From Mycobacterium heidelbergense (GTDB lineage Bacteria > Actinomycetota > Actinomycetes > Mycobacteriales > Mycobacteriaceae): a stretch of DNA of 64,000 bases. Under the pieces are notes generated by a model, which worked only from the letters and a program-made list of their open reading frames with translations, made no database searches and had not been told where the DNA came from. This document shows positions 1 through 8,182 of this stretch, in pieces (within the stretch, counting starts at the first letter, position 1; every line of letters begins with the position of its first letter). A program made the position numbers and the translations under genes. The DNA is taken from positions 3,224,001 to 3,288,000 of the forward strand of contig NZ_AP022615.1 in the NCBI RefSeq assembly GCF_010730745.1, in the 5' to 3' direction.

Positions 1-660
1 GTTCATCGTGCGCATGGCGGACTTGAGCACGACGCCGTTGAGCAGGGTGATGGTCAGCACCACGAGCAGGACGACGACGATGGTCACCGAGAGGCGAAAC
101 GGCGCGATCCTATCGAGCACGCCGACGAGGAAGGCGACCAGCCAGCGGATGAACTGGCCGATTTCCACCAGCGTGAACAGCACCACGAGCGAGAGGCCCG
201 CGGCCACGGGGTAGTCGTACCACTTCAGGTGCTCGACCCCCATCAGGTCGCGCACCTGGTCCTGCCAGACGTGGAACCAGATCGCCATCAGCACCAAGCC
301 GACCGCGCCGACAGGGACCAGCACCGCCCAGGCCCAGCGCGGCGGCGGCGGGCTGTAATTCTTGGTTCGCATGTAACGGACCAGCCAGACGGCGAAGACG
401 CCCAGCCCATAGCCGATGGCGCCGGAGAAGCCGCTGACCAACCCCTGAAACAGCGCGCCGCGTGGCAACAGCGACGGCGTCAGCGAAAACCAAATGAACA
501 CAACGCCAACCGCGGTGCCGGTGAAGGTGTAATGGCGAACCCACCACGGTCGGCCGGCGGGCCGTGGGGTCGGGCGCTCGGGCGGCTCGATTTCCGCCGC
601 CGGTTCGTGGCCGGGCGGCTCGTCTGTGGAAGCGGTCGTTGCGGGACCCGATTCGCTCAT
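1..660 (-). CDS. Membrane alpha/beta-hydrolase family protein, N-terminal part (Rv1069c-like)
   Basis: This is the first 220 codons of a gene that runs off the left edge. The start is an ATG at 660-658, 10 bp after the echA8 stop, so it is probably the last gene of an echA9-echA8 operon. The first 40 residues are Pro/Glu-rich and polar. Hydrophobic segments follow at about residues 50-70, 80-98, 113-136, 155-185 and 195-215, so this portion is a polytopic membrane domain. M. tuberculosis has a roughly 590-residue protein with a membrane N-terminus and an alpha/beta-hydrolase C-terminus at this position (Rv1069c). The hydrolase half lies outside the window, so its nucleophile motif cannot be checked. 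The assignment rests on synteny and the membrane N-terminus; its substrate is unknown. Confidence 0.75.
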   Translation of the reverse strand, partial: MSESGPATTASTDEPPGHEPAAEIEPPERPTPRPAGRPWWVRHYTFTGTAVGVVFIWFSLTPSLLPRGALFQGLVSGFSGAIGYGLGVFAVWLVRYMRTKNYSPPPPRWAWAVLVPVGAVGLVLMAIWFHVWQDQVRDLMGVEHLKWYDYPVAAGLSLVVLFTLVEIGQFIRWLVAFLVGVLDRIAPFRLSVTIVVVLLVVLTITLLNGVVLKSAMRTMN

Positions 661-670
661 CGCGGCATTC

Positions 671-1444
671 CTACCGGTGGGTGAAATCGGGGGCGCGCTT
701 CTCGATGAACGCCGCCATGCCCTCGGACTGGTCCGCCGTCGCGAAGGTCGAATGAAACAGCCTGCGTTCGTAGAGAAGTCCTTCGGACAGGGTCGTTTCG
801 AAAGCCCGGTTGACGGCCTCCTTGGCCATCCGGGCGGCCGACCGCGACATGCGCGAGATGGTGGTGGCGACGGCCCTGGCCTCGGTGAGCAGGTCGTCGG
901 CCGGCACCACCCGCGAAACCAGGCCGCTCCGTTCGGCTTCCGCGGCGTCGATGGTGCGCCCGGTCAGGATGAGGTCCATGGCCTTGGCCTTGCCGATGGC
1001 CCGGGTGAGGCGCTGCGAACCGCCCATGCCCGGCAGCACCCCGAGTTTGATCTCCGGTTGGCCGAACTTCGCCGTGTCGGCCGCGATCAGCAGGTCGCAC
1101 ATCATCGCCAGCTCGCAGCCGCCGCCGAGCGCGTGCCCGGCCACCGCGGCGATCGTCGGGGTGCGGACCGCGGCCAGTGTGGCCCAGGCGGCGAAGAAGT
1201 CGGCGTCGAACGCGTCGGCGAACGAAAGGCCGGCCATCTCCTTGATGTCGGCGCCGGCCGCGAAGGCCTTGGCCGAACCGGTGATGATGATCGCCCCGAT
1301 GCCGGGGTCGTTGTCGAGTTCCGTTGCCGCGCCGGTGACTTCGCGCATCACCTGGCTGTTGAGCGCGTTGAGCGCCTCCGGCCGGTTCAGTGTGATGATC
1401 CCGACGCGCTGATCGCGCTCGACGAGGATGGTTTCGTACGTCAT
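671..1444 (-). CDS. echA8: Enoyl-CoA hydratase EchA8
   Basis: Crotonase-fold enzyme of 257 residues expected to hydrate trans-2-enoyl-CoA to 3-hydroxyacyl-CoA in fatty-acid beta-oxidation. The crotonase oxyanion-hole regions are visible: AAGADIKEM near residues 62-70 and GHALGGGCELAM near 103-115. The two glutamates expected to act as catalytic acid and base lie in GGGCELA (about 111) and GQPEIKLG (about 131). The length is the same as M. tuberculosis EchA8. The ATG is 3 bp after the echA9 stop, so the two are almost certainly co-transcribed and translationally coupled. No irregularity is seen. Confidence 0.95.
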   Translation of the reverse strand: MTYETILVERDQRVGIITLNRPEALNALNSQVMREVTGAATELDNDPGIGAIIITGSAKAFAAGADIKEMAGLSFADAFDADFFAAWATLAAVRTPTIAAVAGHALGGGCELAMMCDLLIAADTAKFGQPEIKLGVLPGMGGSQRLTRAIGKAKAMDLILTGRTIDAAEAERSGLVSRVVPADDLLTEARAVATTISRMSRSAARMAKEAVNRAFETTLSEGLLYERRLFHSTFATADQSEGMAAFIEKRAPDFTHR

Positions 1445-1447
1445 GGC

Positions 1448-2506
1448 TTACCTCCCTGGGAAACTCAGGTCGTCGTCGACCGGCGCGAAATACGCCTCCA
1501 CGTCGGCCGGGGTGATTTCGGCCAGCGTCGCCGGCGACCACTTCGGATCGCGATCCTTGTCGATGATCTGCGCGCGGATGCCCTCCACCAGGTCGTGCGA
1601 GCGCACCGACGCGCTAGACACCCGATAGTCCTGGACCAGAACGTCTTCGAGCGCCCCCATCGCGGCCGCGCGACGCACCGCCTGCAGCGCCACCGACACG
1701 GCGATGGGGGAGCGCGTGGCGATCAGGTCGGCCGCTTCGTGGGCCGGTTCGGCGTCATGCCCCCGCAGCGCGGCGACGATGTCCTCGGCGGTGTCTTTCG
1801 TGAAACACTCGTCGATCCAATCACGTTGCGCGGCAAGGCTACTCGGTGGTGGTTCGACGGCGTGGGCGGCCAGCGCGCCCTCGACGCCGTCGTCGACGAT
1901 GGCCTCGGTGAACGCGTCGAGTTCGCCGTGCGGCACGTAGTGGTCGGCGAATCCCATTGCGATGGCGTCGGATCCGGAGAACGTCGCTCCGGTCATGGCG
2001 GCATACAGGCCCAGCGCGCCCGGCGCCCGGGACAGTAGAAATGCCCCGCCGACGTCGGGGATGAACCCGATGCCGACCTCGGGCATCGCGACTTTGGAGG
2101 TATCGGTCACCACCCGGGTGTTGGCGTGCGCGCTGACACCCACGCCGCCGCCCATCACGATGCCGTCCATCAACGCCACGTACGGTTTGGCGAACCGGCC
2201 GATCTTCCCGTTGAGCAGATACTCGTCGCGCCAGAACCGTCGCGCCTCGATGCCATCTGTACGGGCGCTGTGGTAGACCGCGACGATGTCCCCGCCGGCG
2301 CACAATCCGCGTTCGCCGGCTCCGGACAGCACGACCGCGCCCACCGAGTCGTCATTCCCCCACCGGGTGAGGATTGCGTTCAGCGCATCCACCATCGGCT
2401 GATTCAGCGAGTTGATCGCCCTGGGCCGGTTGAGCGTGATCAAGCCGACGCCGCCGTCGACCCGGGTCAGGACCTCGTCGGATTGCTGGTCGGATTCCGC
2501 GGTCAC
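1448..2506 (-). CDS. echA9: Enoyl-CoA hydratase/3-hydroxyisobutyryl-CoA hydrolase family protein EchA9
   Basis: 352-residue crotonase-superfamily protein, longer than EchA8 because of a C-terminal extension typical of the 3-hydroxyisobutyryl-CoA hydrolase branch (valine catabolism). The N-terminal core shows ITLNRPRAINSLN and the oxyanion segments SGAGERGLCAGGDI and MDGIVMGGGVGVSAHA, followed by MPEVGIGFIPDVGG. The start chosen is GTG at 2506, with GGGAGG seven bases upstream; the ATG at 2521 and a longer extension to 2545 lack such a site. It is the first gene of the echA9-echA8-membrane hydrolase set. Family membership is clear. Whether the preferred substrate is 3-hydroxyisobutyryl-CoA or a straight enoyl-CoA cannot be read from the sequence. 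Confidence 0.9.
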   Translation of the reverse strand: MTAESDQQSDEVLTRVDGGVGLITLNRPRAINSLNQPMVDALNAILTRWGNDDSVGAVVLSGAGERGLCAGGDIVAVYHSARTDGIEARRFWRDEYLLNGKIGRFAKPYVALMDGIVMGGGVGVSAHANTRVVTDTSKVAMPEVGIGFIPDVGGAFLLSRAPGALGLYAAMTGATFSGSDAIAMGFADHYVPHGELDAFTEAIVDDGVEGALAAHAVEPPPSSLAAQRDWIDECFTKDTAEDIVAALRGHDAEPAHEAADLIATRSPIAVSVALQAVRRAAAMGALEDVLVQDYRVSSASVRSHDLVEGIRAQIIDKDRDPKWSPATLAEITPADVEAYFAPVDDDLSFPGR

Positions 2507-2705
2507 GCCACATCCTCCCATCGCCGGTCCGGCCTCGACCAGCAATCTAGATCGTCACCAGTGAAGCGTTACCCGCGGGTAAGGATTATGTTTGAGCCAA
2601 CGACAACAGCGGAGCAGCGGGTTCGATGGGAACCTGGACGGGCCGCTGGTCGTTGAGCAAGTGTTCGCACGGCTCGAACCCACAGTCATCAGAGAGGATC
2701 CGACG

Positions 2706-3542
2706 GTGCGGGAGACAAGTAACCCGGTATTTCGTTCGCTGCCCAAGCAGAGGGGTGGGTACGCGCAATTCGGCACTGGCGCTGCCCCGATGCAGGGATA
2801 CCCAGCCGACCCCTACGCCGCTCCTTACCAGGAGGCCCCCGCTCGTCCGCTGACCATCGACGACGTCGTCACCAAGACCGGCATGACGCTGGCCGTGCTG
2901 GCGATCTCCGCCGTCGTCTCGTACTTCCTGGTGGCGTCGAATGTCGCGCTGGCGATGCCGCTGACCCTCGTGGGCGCGTTGGGCGGCCTGGGGCTGGTGC
3001 TGGTCGCGACCTTCGGCCGCAAGCAGGACAGCCCGGCGATCGTGCTCAGCTACGCGGTCCTCGAGGGGCTGTTCCTCGGCGCGATCTCCTTCGTGCTGGC
3101 CAACATCACGGTGTCCTCCACCAACGCCGGTGTGCTGATCGGTGAGGCCATCCTGGGCACGTTCGGCGTGTTCTTCGGAATGCTGGTCGTCTACAAGACC
3201 GGCGCGATCCGGGTCACCCCCAAATTCACCCGGATGCTGGTCGCCGCGCTGTTCGGGGTGTTAGCCCTCATGCTCGGCAATTTCGTGCTGGCGATGTTCA
3301 ACGTCGGCGGCGGTGAGGGGTTGGGCCTGCGCAGCCCCGGGCCCCTCGGCATCATCTTCTCGCTGGTGTGCATCGGATTGGCGGCGTTCAGCTTCCTGAT
3401 CGACTTCGACGCGGCCGACCAGATGATCCGCGCGGGGGCCCCGGAGAAGGCGGCGTGGGGCATCGCCCTGGGCCTCACGGTGACCCTGGTGTGGCTGTAC
3501 ATCGAGATCCTGCGCCTGCTCAGCTACCTGCAAAACGACTAA
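2706..3542 (+). CDS. Bax inhibitor-1/YccA family membrane protein (Rv1072-like)
   Basis: 278-residue integral membrane protein. A Pro/Tyr-rich cytoplasmic N-terminus of about 60 residues is followed by seven hydrophobic segments, for example MTLAVLAISAVVSYFLVA, LTLVGALGGLGLVLVATF and IIFSLVCIGLAAFSFLIDF. The last helices carry the acidic pattern LIDFDAADQMI typical of BI-1/YccA proteins, which are pH-sensitive calcium-leak channels or protease regulators in studied members. The GTG at 2706 is preceded by AGAGAGGA at good spacing and gives the same length as M. tuberculosis Rv1072; an in-frame extension to 2592 has no ribosome-binding site. A palindromic repeat follows 9 bp after the stop. The physiological role in mycobacteria is unknown. 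Confidence 0.88.
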   Translation: MRETSNPVFRSLPKQRGGYAQFGTGAAPMQGYPADPYAAPYQEAPARPLTIDDVVTKTGMTLAVLAISAVVSYFLVASNVALAMPLTLVGALGGLGLVLVATFGRKQDSPAIVLSYAVLEGLFLGAISFVLANITVSSTNAGVLIGEAILGTFGVFFGMLVVYKTGAIRVTPKFTRMLVAALFGVLALMLGNFVLAMFNVGGGEGLGLRSPGPLGIIFSLVCIGLAAFSFLIDFDAADQMIRAGAPEKAAWGIALGLTVTLVWLYIEILRLLSYLQND

Positions 3543-3551
3543 ATCTCAGCG

Positions 3552-3610
3552 TTGACTCTGCGCCCACCAGGCTCTCTACTCGCACTTTTGCCTGGTGGGC
3601 GCAGAGTCAA
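3552..3610. repeat. Palindromic element A, copy 1
   Basis: 59-bp element with perfect 21-bp inverted arms (starting TTGACTCTGCGCCCACCAGG) around a 17-nt loop TCTCTACTCGCACTTTT. It lies just after the Bax-inhibitor gene and before the DUF559 gene. Further copies are at 4510-4566 (same orientation) and 42129-42187 (opposite orientation). As RNA it would form a very stable hairpin. Confidence 0.9.
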
Positions 3611-3657
3611 CTTGACGGGTGGGGCCGTGTCGGTGGGCGCTGGCACCATGCCCGCGC

Positions 3658-4512
3658 ATGGGAGATGTGGGGAAGCGGCCGTTCATCGGCAGCGAGGCAT
3701 TGGCGGCGGGGATTGTCAGCTGGCATGAGCTGGGCAACCACTACACCGCGATCATGCCCAACGTCTATCTGGACAAGCGCCTGCAGCCGTCGCTGCGGCA
3801 ACGCATTGTCGCGGCGTGGCTGTGGTCGGGCCGCAATGCGGTGATCGCGGGCGCCGCGGCGTCGGCGCTGCACGGCGCGAAGTGGGTCGACGCCGACGCA
3901 CCCGTGGAGTTGATCTGGCGCAACGCCAGGGCGCCGAGGGGCGTCAAGACCCGGGCTGACCTGTTACTCGACGGCGAATCCCAGCTCCTCAACGGCCTCG
4001 GTGTGACCACCGAGGAGCGCACGGCCTTCGACCTCGCCCGGCGCGGAACCCTGGGTCAGGCGGTCGCCCGACTCGACGCGCTCGCTAACGCCACCGACTT
4101 CAAGGTCAACGACGTCAGGGAGCTCGCCGACCGGCATCCCCACACCCGCGGGCTGCGCCAACTGGACAAGGCTTTGGATCTCGTCGACGCGGGCGCCCAA
4201 TCGCCGAAGGAGACCTGGCTGCGGCTTTTGCTGATCAACGCCGGCTTCCCCCGACCATCCACCCAGATCCCGGTCTTGGGCGTCGACGGCTATCCGCGGT
4301 ACTTCATCGACATGGGGTGGGAGGACATCATGCTCGCCGTCGAGTACGACGGCGAGCAGCATCGGGTCAGCCGCGATCGGTTCGTGAAGGACGTCGAGCG
4401 CGTGGAGTACCTCCAGCGGATCGGCTGGACCCACATCAGGGTGCTGGCAGGGCAACGGGACCACGACGTGATCCACCGGGTTCGGCGGGCCTGGGACGCG
4501 TTGACGCGATGA
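3658..4512 (+). CDS. AbiEi-like/DUF559 domain protein (Rv1073-like)
   Basis: 284-residue soluble protein. The N-terminal part (about 1-130) resembles the winged-helix AbiEi-type antitoxin/regulator fold common in actinobacterial proteins of this size. The C-terminal 100 residues look like the DUF559 (Vsr-like, PD-(D/E)XK) domain: RYFIDMGWEDIMLAVEYDGEQH, with candidate catalytic D, E and D, then RDRFVKDVERVEYLQRIGW. The ATG at 3658 is preferred; a GTG at 3619 would add 13 residues. The gene is bracketed by palindromes at 3552-3610 and 4510-4566, the second starting on its stop codon. Similar proteins are abundant in mycobacteria and are sometimes labelled type IV antitoxins, but no cognate toxin gene is adjacent. 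Nuclease activity is inferred. Confidence 0.75.
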   Translation: MGDVGKRPFIGSEALAAGIVSWHELGNHYTAIMPNVYLDKRLQPSLRQRIVAAWLWSGRNAVIAGAAASALHGAKWVDADAPVELIWRNARAPRGVKTRADLLLDGESQLLNGLGVTTEERTAFDLARRGTLGQAVARLDALANATDFKVNDVRELADRHPHTRGLRQLDKALDLVDAGAQSPKETWLRLLLINAGFPRPSTQIPVLGVDGYPRYFIDMGWEDIMLAVEYDGEQHRVSRDRFVKDVERVEYLQRIGWTHIRVLAGQRDHDVIHRVRRAWDALTR

Positions 4513-4566
4513 CTCTGCGTCCACCAGGCTCTCTACTCGTACTTTTGCCTGGTGGGCGCAGAGTCA
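4510..4566. repeat. Palindromic element A, copy 2
   Basis: Second copy in the same orientation as the one at 3552-3610. It has 20-bp arms (TGACTCTGCGTCCACCAGGC against its complement, one C-to-T difference in the left arm) and the loop TCTCTACTCGTACTTTT with one change from copy 1. It begins on the TGA of the DUF559 gene and ends 8 bp before the fadA3 stop, between convergent genes, where it could terminate transcription from both sides. Confidence 0.9.
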
Positions 4567-4574
4567 ACGGCCAA

Positions 4575-5792
4575 TCAGGAGAGCCGCTCGATGATCATCG
4601 CCATGCCCTGGCCGCCGCCGACGCACATCGTCTCCAAACCGAACGTCTTGTCGTGGGTCTGCAGGTTGTTCAGCAGCGTGGTGGCGATGCGCGCGCCGGT
4701 CATGCCGAAGGGGTGGCCCAGGGCGATCGCCCCGCCGGAAACATTGAGCTTGTCCTCGTCGATGCCCAGCTCCCGCGCCGAGCCCAGCACCTGCACCGCG
4801 AACGCCTCGTTGATCTCGACCAGGTCGATGTCGTTGATCGACATCCCGGTCCTCTCCAGCGCCCTCTTGGACGCCTCGATCGGGCCCAAACCCATGATCT
4901 CCGGCGACAGGCCGCTGACCCCGGTGGACACGATGCGCGCCAGCGGGGTCAACCCCAATTCCTTGGCTTTTGTGTCGCTGGTGATCACCAGCGCGGCGGC
5001 CCCGTCGTTCAAAGGGCACGCGTTCCCCGCGGTCACGGTGCCGTTGGGCCGGAACACCGGCTTGAGCTCGGAGACCTTCTCGTAGGTGGTGCCCGGCCGG
5101 GGGCCATCGTCGGTGCTCACGGTGGTGCCATCCGGAAGCGTCACCGGGGTGATCTCGCGCTCGAAGAACCCGCTCTTGATCGCCTCCTCGGCGCGGTTCT
5201 GGCTGCGTACACCCCAGCGGTCCTGCTCCTCGCGGGTGATGCCGGTCAGGATGGCGACGTTCTCGGCGGTCTGGCCCATCGCGATGTAGACGTCGGGGAT
5301 GTTCCCGTCAACGCGGGGGTCGTGCCATTCGTCGGCGCCCGCGGCGGCGGCCGCGGAGCGCTCCTGGGCCGTACCGAACAGCGGGTTCTTGGTGTCCGGC
5401 CACGAGTCGGAGTTGCCCTTCCCGAACCGGGAGACGGTCTCCACGCCCGCGGAGATGAACGCGTCACCCTCGCCGGCCTTGATTGCGTGGAAAGCCATCC
5501 GCGTGGTCTGCAGCGACGACGAGCAGTACCGGTTGACCGTGGTGCCCGGCAGGAAGTCGTAGCCGAGTTCGACGGCGACGACGCGGCCCATGTTGAAGCC
5601 GGACTCGCCGCCGGGCAGGCCGCAGCCCAGGATGAGGTCGTCGATCTGGTGCGGGTTCAGCGCGGGCACCTTGTCCAGCGCCGCGCGCACCATCTGCGCG
5701 GCCAGGTCGTCGGGCCGCATGCTGACCAGCGACCCCTTCATGGCGCGGCCGATCGGCGAGCGCGCGGTTGAGACGATGACGGCTTCAGGCAT
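4575..5792 (-). CDS. fadA3: Acetyl-CoA acetyltransferase (thiolase) FadA3
   Basis: 405-residue thiolase that cleaves 3-ketoacyl-CoA with CoA in the last step of beta-oxidation or condenses two acyl-CoAs. The nucleophilic cysteine is in VNRYCSSSLQT (about residue 93). The histidine is in ALGHPFGMTGAR and the second cysteine in ETMCVGGGQGMA, near the C-terminus. The ATG at 5792 follows GGAGGG at good spacing and gives the same length as M. tuberculosis FadA3. It ends beside palindrome copy 2 and converges on the DUF559 gene. The partner hydratases EchA8 and EchA9 lie 2 kb away, but not in one operon. Confidence 0.95.
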   Translation of the reverse strand: MPEAVIVSTARSPIGRAMKGSLVSMRPDDLAAQMVRAALDKVPALNPHQIDDLILGCGLPGGESGFNMGRVVAVELGYDFLPGTTVNRYCSSSLQTTRMAFHAIKAGEGDAFISAGVETVSRFGKGNSDSWPDTKNPLFGTAQERSAAAAAGADEWHDPRVDGNIPDVYIAMGQTAENVAILTGITREEQDRWGVRSQNRAEEAIKSGFFEREITPVTLPDGTTVSTDDGPRPGTTYEKVSELKPVFRPNGTVTAGNACPLNDGAAALVITSDTKAKELGLTPLARIVSTGVSGLSPEIMGLGPIEASKRALERTGMSINDIDLVEINEAFAVQVLGSARELGIDEDKLNVSGGAIALGHPFGMTGARIATTLLNNLQTHDKTFGLETMCVGGGQGMAMIIERLS

Positions 5793-5867
5793 GACGGTTT
5801 CCCTCCGATTGGGATGCGGGCTCGCTGGACAGCCGGGTGGTGTGTCCACCCCGGGGCTAGGACAAAT

Positions 5868-6833
5868 CTAGTCGCTGCCCACCGGCCGGGACGCAGACGG
5901 GGCGGGTACCCCGGCCAGCGGGCGCCGCCACAGCCGCGACATGACGCTGAGGCGCGTGTGGGCCTCACCGAGCACCGGCGTGCCGGCACCCGCCGGCACG
6001 TCAACCACCGGGCCCTCGAGCTTTTCGGACAGCGCGTGCAGCAGCGCGTCGGCGGCCAGCGCATACGCCGCGGCCGACGGGTGGTAGCCGTCGGCGGAGA
6101 ACATCAGCGCCGGCTCCGCCCGGAATTGGGGTGCCAGCAGCTGCGCCAGGGGGACCGGCACGCCGCCGGCGCCCCGAACGGCGGCGGCCTGGGCGCGGGC
6201 AAGCTGCGACGTGCGCGCGTGGGCCAGCGAGCGAAGCGGCTGCGGGATGGCGGTGATCACGCCAAGGTCGGGGCAGGTGCCGACGACCACGATCGCCCCG
6301 CGGGCGCGCAACCTGCGCACCGTCAGGGCGAGCCGCTGCGCCGACTGGCTGATCCCGTTGAGCGCCGTCACGTCGTTGGCGCCGAGGATCAGCACGGCCA
6401 CGTCCGGCGGCGGCCCGGCCACGAACATCGCATCGACCTGGCCGGAAACACCTTTCGACGTGGCGCCGACGATGGCCTTGGTGCTTAGCCGGATGCGCTT
6501 GCCGGTCCGCTCGGCGAGGCCGCGCGCGATCAGCACGCCCGGCACCTGCTCGGCGCTCATGCACCCGTATCCGGTGGCCGTCGAGTCCCCGAAGATCATC
6601 AGGTGCAGGTCGACGGACATGCCGCGCTGCCACCGCTGCGCGGGTCCGCCGCCGCGCGTGTAGACCCCGTCGGCGCGCGGCGGGATGTCCCAGGCCTTCG
6701 GAATGACGGTGCGCGTGTGGGCCGCCTGGCCCACCAGCAGGTTGCGTGCGCCCAGATAGGCCGTACCCGTCGAGGCGAGCGCGCCCGCCGTGGCCAGGGC
6801 GATCGTCGAACGACGCGGCACCCGTATGGTCAC
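5868..6833 (-). CDS. Exported SGNH/GDSL-type hydrolase (Rv1075c-like)
   Basis: 321 residues. The N-terminus has RRSTIALATAGALASTGTAY, a likely signal or membrane anchor at residues 7-30, so the enzyme should act outside the membrane. The SGNH blocks are present: IFGDSTATGYG with the serine nucleophile near residue 83, LILGANDVTAL (block III Asn), and DGYHPSAAAY with the Asp-His pair near residue 280. Such enzymes are esterases, thioesterases or deacylases of glycans and lipids; the substrate is not evident. The ATG at 6833 opens a 232-bp divergent region shared with lipU. M. tuberculosis has a gene of this kind between fadA3 and lipU. Confidence 0.85.
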   Translation of the reverse strand: MTIRVPRRSTIALATAGALASTGTAYLGARNLLVGQAAHTRTVIPKAWDIPPRADGVYTRGGGPAQRWQRGMSVDLHLMIFGDSTATGYGCMSAEQVPGVLIARGLAERTGKRIRLSTKAIVGATSKGVSGQVDAMFVAGPPPDVAVLILGANDVTALNGISQSAQRLALTVRRLRARGAIVVVGTCPDLGVITAIPQPLRSLAHARTSQLARAQAAAVRGAGGVPVPLAQLLAPQFRAEPALMFSADGYHPSAAAYALAADALLHALSEKLEGPVVDVPAGAGTPVLGEAHTRLSVMSRLWRRPLAGVPAPSASRPVGSD

Positions 6834-7065
6834 GGAATCAGTTTAGATCGGCTTCGGTGTTTGCGCGGGTGACCGATGAACAAAGTGATCACGTTGTGAA
6901 TCAAATGTGGTATCAAATCAGATTCTTCAAACGTTCTACTCAGAAACAGCTGTCAAGCTAAGTTCAAGGGGTTGGCTGAACGCCCTGGCGATCGGAGTTA
7001 AACCAGACGCTTAGCTGCCTCACCACATGCTGTATCGCACTACAACGGCGTAGGAAGTGTTGAGC

Positions 7066-8142
7066 ATGAGCGCACCGAGCAAGGTATCCGGTTCGCCCCG
7101 GACTGCCATTCGCCCACACGAGGTTCTCAAAGCACGTAGAGTTGAGGCACGCAGATTTGCCATCAGCGACGGCGCGCCGGTCGAGGTCCTCGAGTCCGGT
7201 CCCAGCGTTGCTGCGCGTGTAGCTAACCTGGCGTCACGACTGACGATCCGGCCGGTTCTGGCCGTGGGCAGCTACGCCCCCACCGTGCCATGGCCCTGGA
7301 CCCTCATCGACGCCGCCGCCCGGGTCCTGCTCCCGGTGTCCGCCACCGTCCGCGAGACGGTGAACCTGCCCAACGCCTCGGCGCAGTTGGTGCGCGCGCC
7401 TGGAGTGCTGCCCGCGGACGGCACCCGTCGGGTCGTCGTGTACCTACATGGCGGCGCGTTTCTGACCTGTGGAGCAAACTCGCACGGCCGGCTCGTCGAG
7501 GCCCTGTCAAAGTTTGCTGACTCGCCGGTGTTGGTGGTCAATTACCGGCTGTTGCCCAAGCACTCGATCGGGATGGCGCTCAACGACTGCCACGACGCCT
7601 ACCGATGGCTGCGCGAGCGCGGCTACGAGCCGGACCAGATCGTGCTGGCCGGCGACTCGGCGGGCGGGTATCTGTCCCTCGCTTTGGCGCAACGCCTGCA
7701 GGAGGAAGGGCCGGAATCAGAAGTGCCGGCCGCCCTCGTCGCGATCTCGCCACTGCTGCAGCTAGCAAAGGAATGCAAACAGGCGCACCCCAACATCAAG
7801 TCCGACGCGATGTTCCCCGCGAAGGCGTTTGACGCGCTCGTCGAGCTAGTTGCTGGCGCCGCCGAAAAGAACATCGTCGACGGCAAACCCGAGGAGGTCT
7901 ACGAGCCCCTCGAGCACATCAAGCCCGGCCTGCCGCGGACGCTGATCCACGTCTCGGGGTCCGAGGTGTTGCTGCACGACGCGCAGTTGGCGGCGGCCCG
8001 GCTGGCGGCGGTCGGCGTGCCCGCCGAGGTGCGGGTCTGGCCCGGTCAGGTCCACGACTTCCAGCTGGCCGCGCCGCTGGTGCCGGAGGCGATCCGTTCC
8101 CTGCGCCAGATCGGCGACTACATCCGCGAGGCCACCGGCTAG
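7066..8142 (+). CDS. lipU: Alpha/beta-hydrolase lipase/esterase LipU (HSL family)
   Basis: Hormone-sensitive-lipase family esterase of about 358 residues that hydrolyses short or medium acyl esters. The signature YLHGGAF (HGG oxyanion hole) is near residue 126 and the nucleophile elbow GDSAGG near 195. A late aspartate and the C-terminal QVHDFQ histidine complete the triad. ATG 7066 is preferred because AGGA lies upstream at workable spacing; GTG 7057 and TTG 7060 sit too close to it. Synteny with M. tuberculosis lipU is clear, although the N-terminus here appears about 60 residues longer than the annotated M. tuberculosis form. No secretion signal is visible. It is followed by cbs on the same strand, but the 40-bp gap allows a separate promoter. 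Confidence 0.9.
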   Translation: MSAPSKVSGSPRTAIRPHEVLKARRVEARRFAISDGAPVEVLESGPSVAARVANLASRLTIRPVLAVGSYAPTVPWPWTLIDAAARVLLPVSATVRETVNLPNASAQLVRAPGVLPADGTRRVVVYLHGGAFLTCGANSHGRLVEALSKFADSPVLVVNYRLLPKHSIGMALNDCHDAYRWLRERGYEPDQIVLAGDSAGGYLSLALAQRLQEEGPESEVPAALVAISPLLQLAKECKQAHPNIKSDAMFPAKAFDALVELVAGAAEKNIVDGKPEEVYEPLEHIKPGLPRTLIHVSGSEVLLHDAQLAAARLAAVGVPAEVRVWPGQVHDFQLAAPLVPEAIRSLRQIGDYIREATG

Positions 8143-8182
8143 CTGGTGTGCGGCGCCCGATGCCGCCTGAGACGATGAACGC

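Noticed and set aside
626..2038. 470-codon open frame on the plus strand opposite echA8/echA9
   Set aside because: It is the antisense shadow of two conserved enzymes; composition is Arg/Gly/His-rich with no domain.
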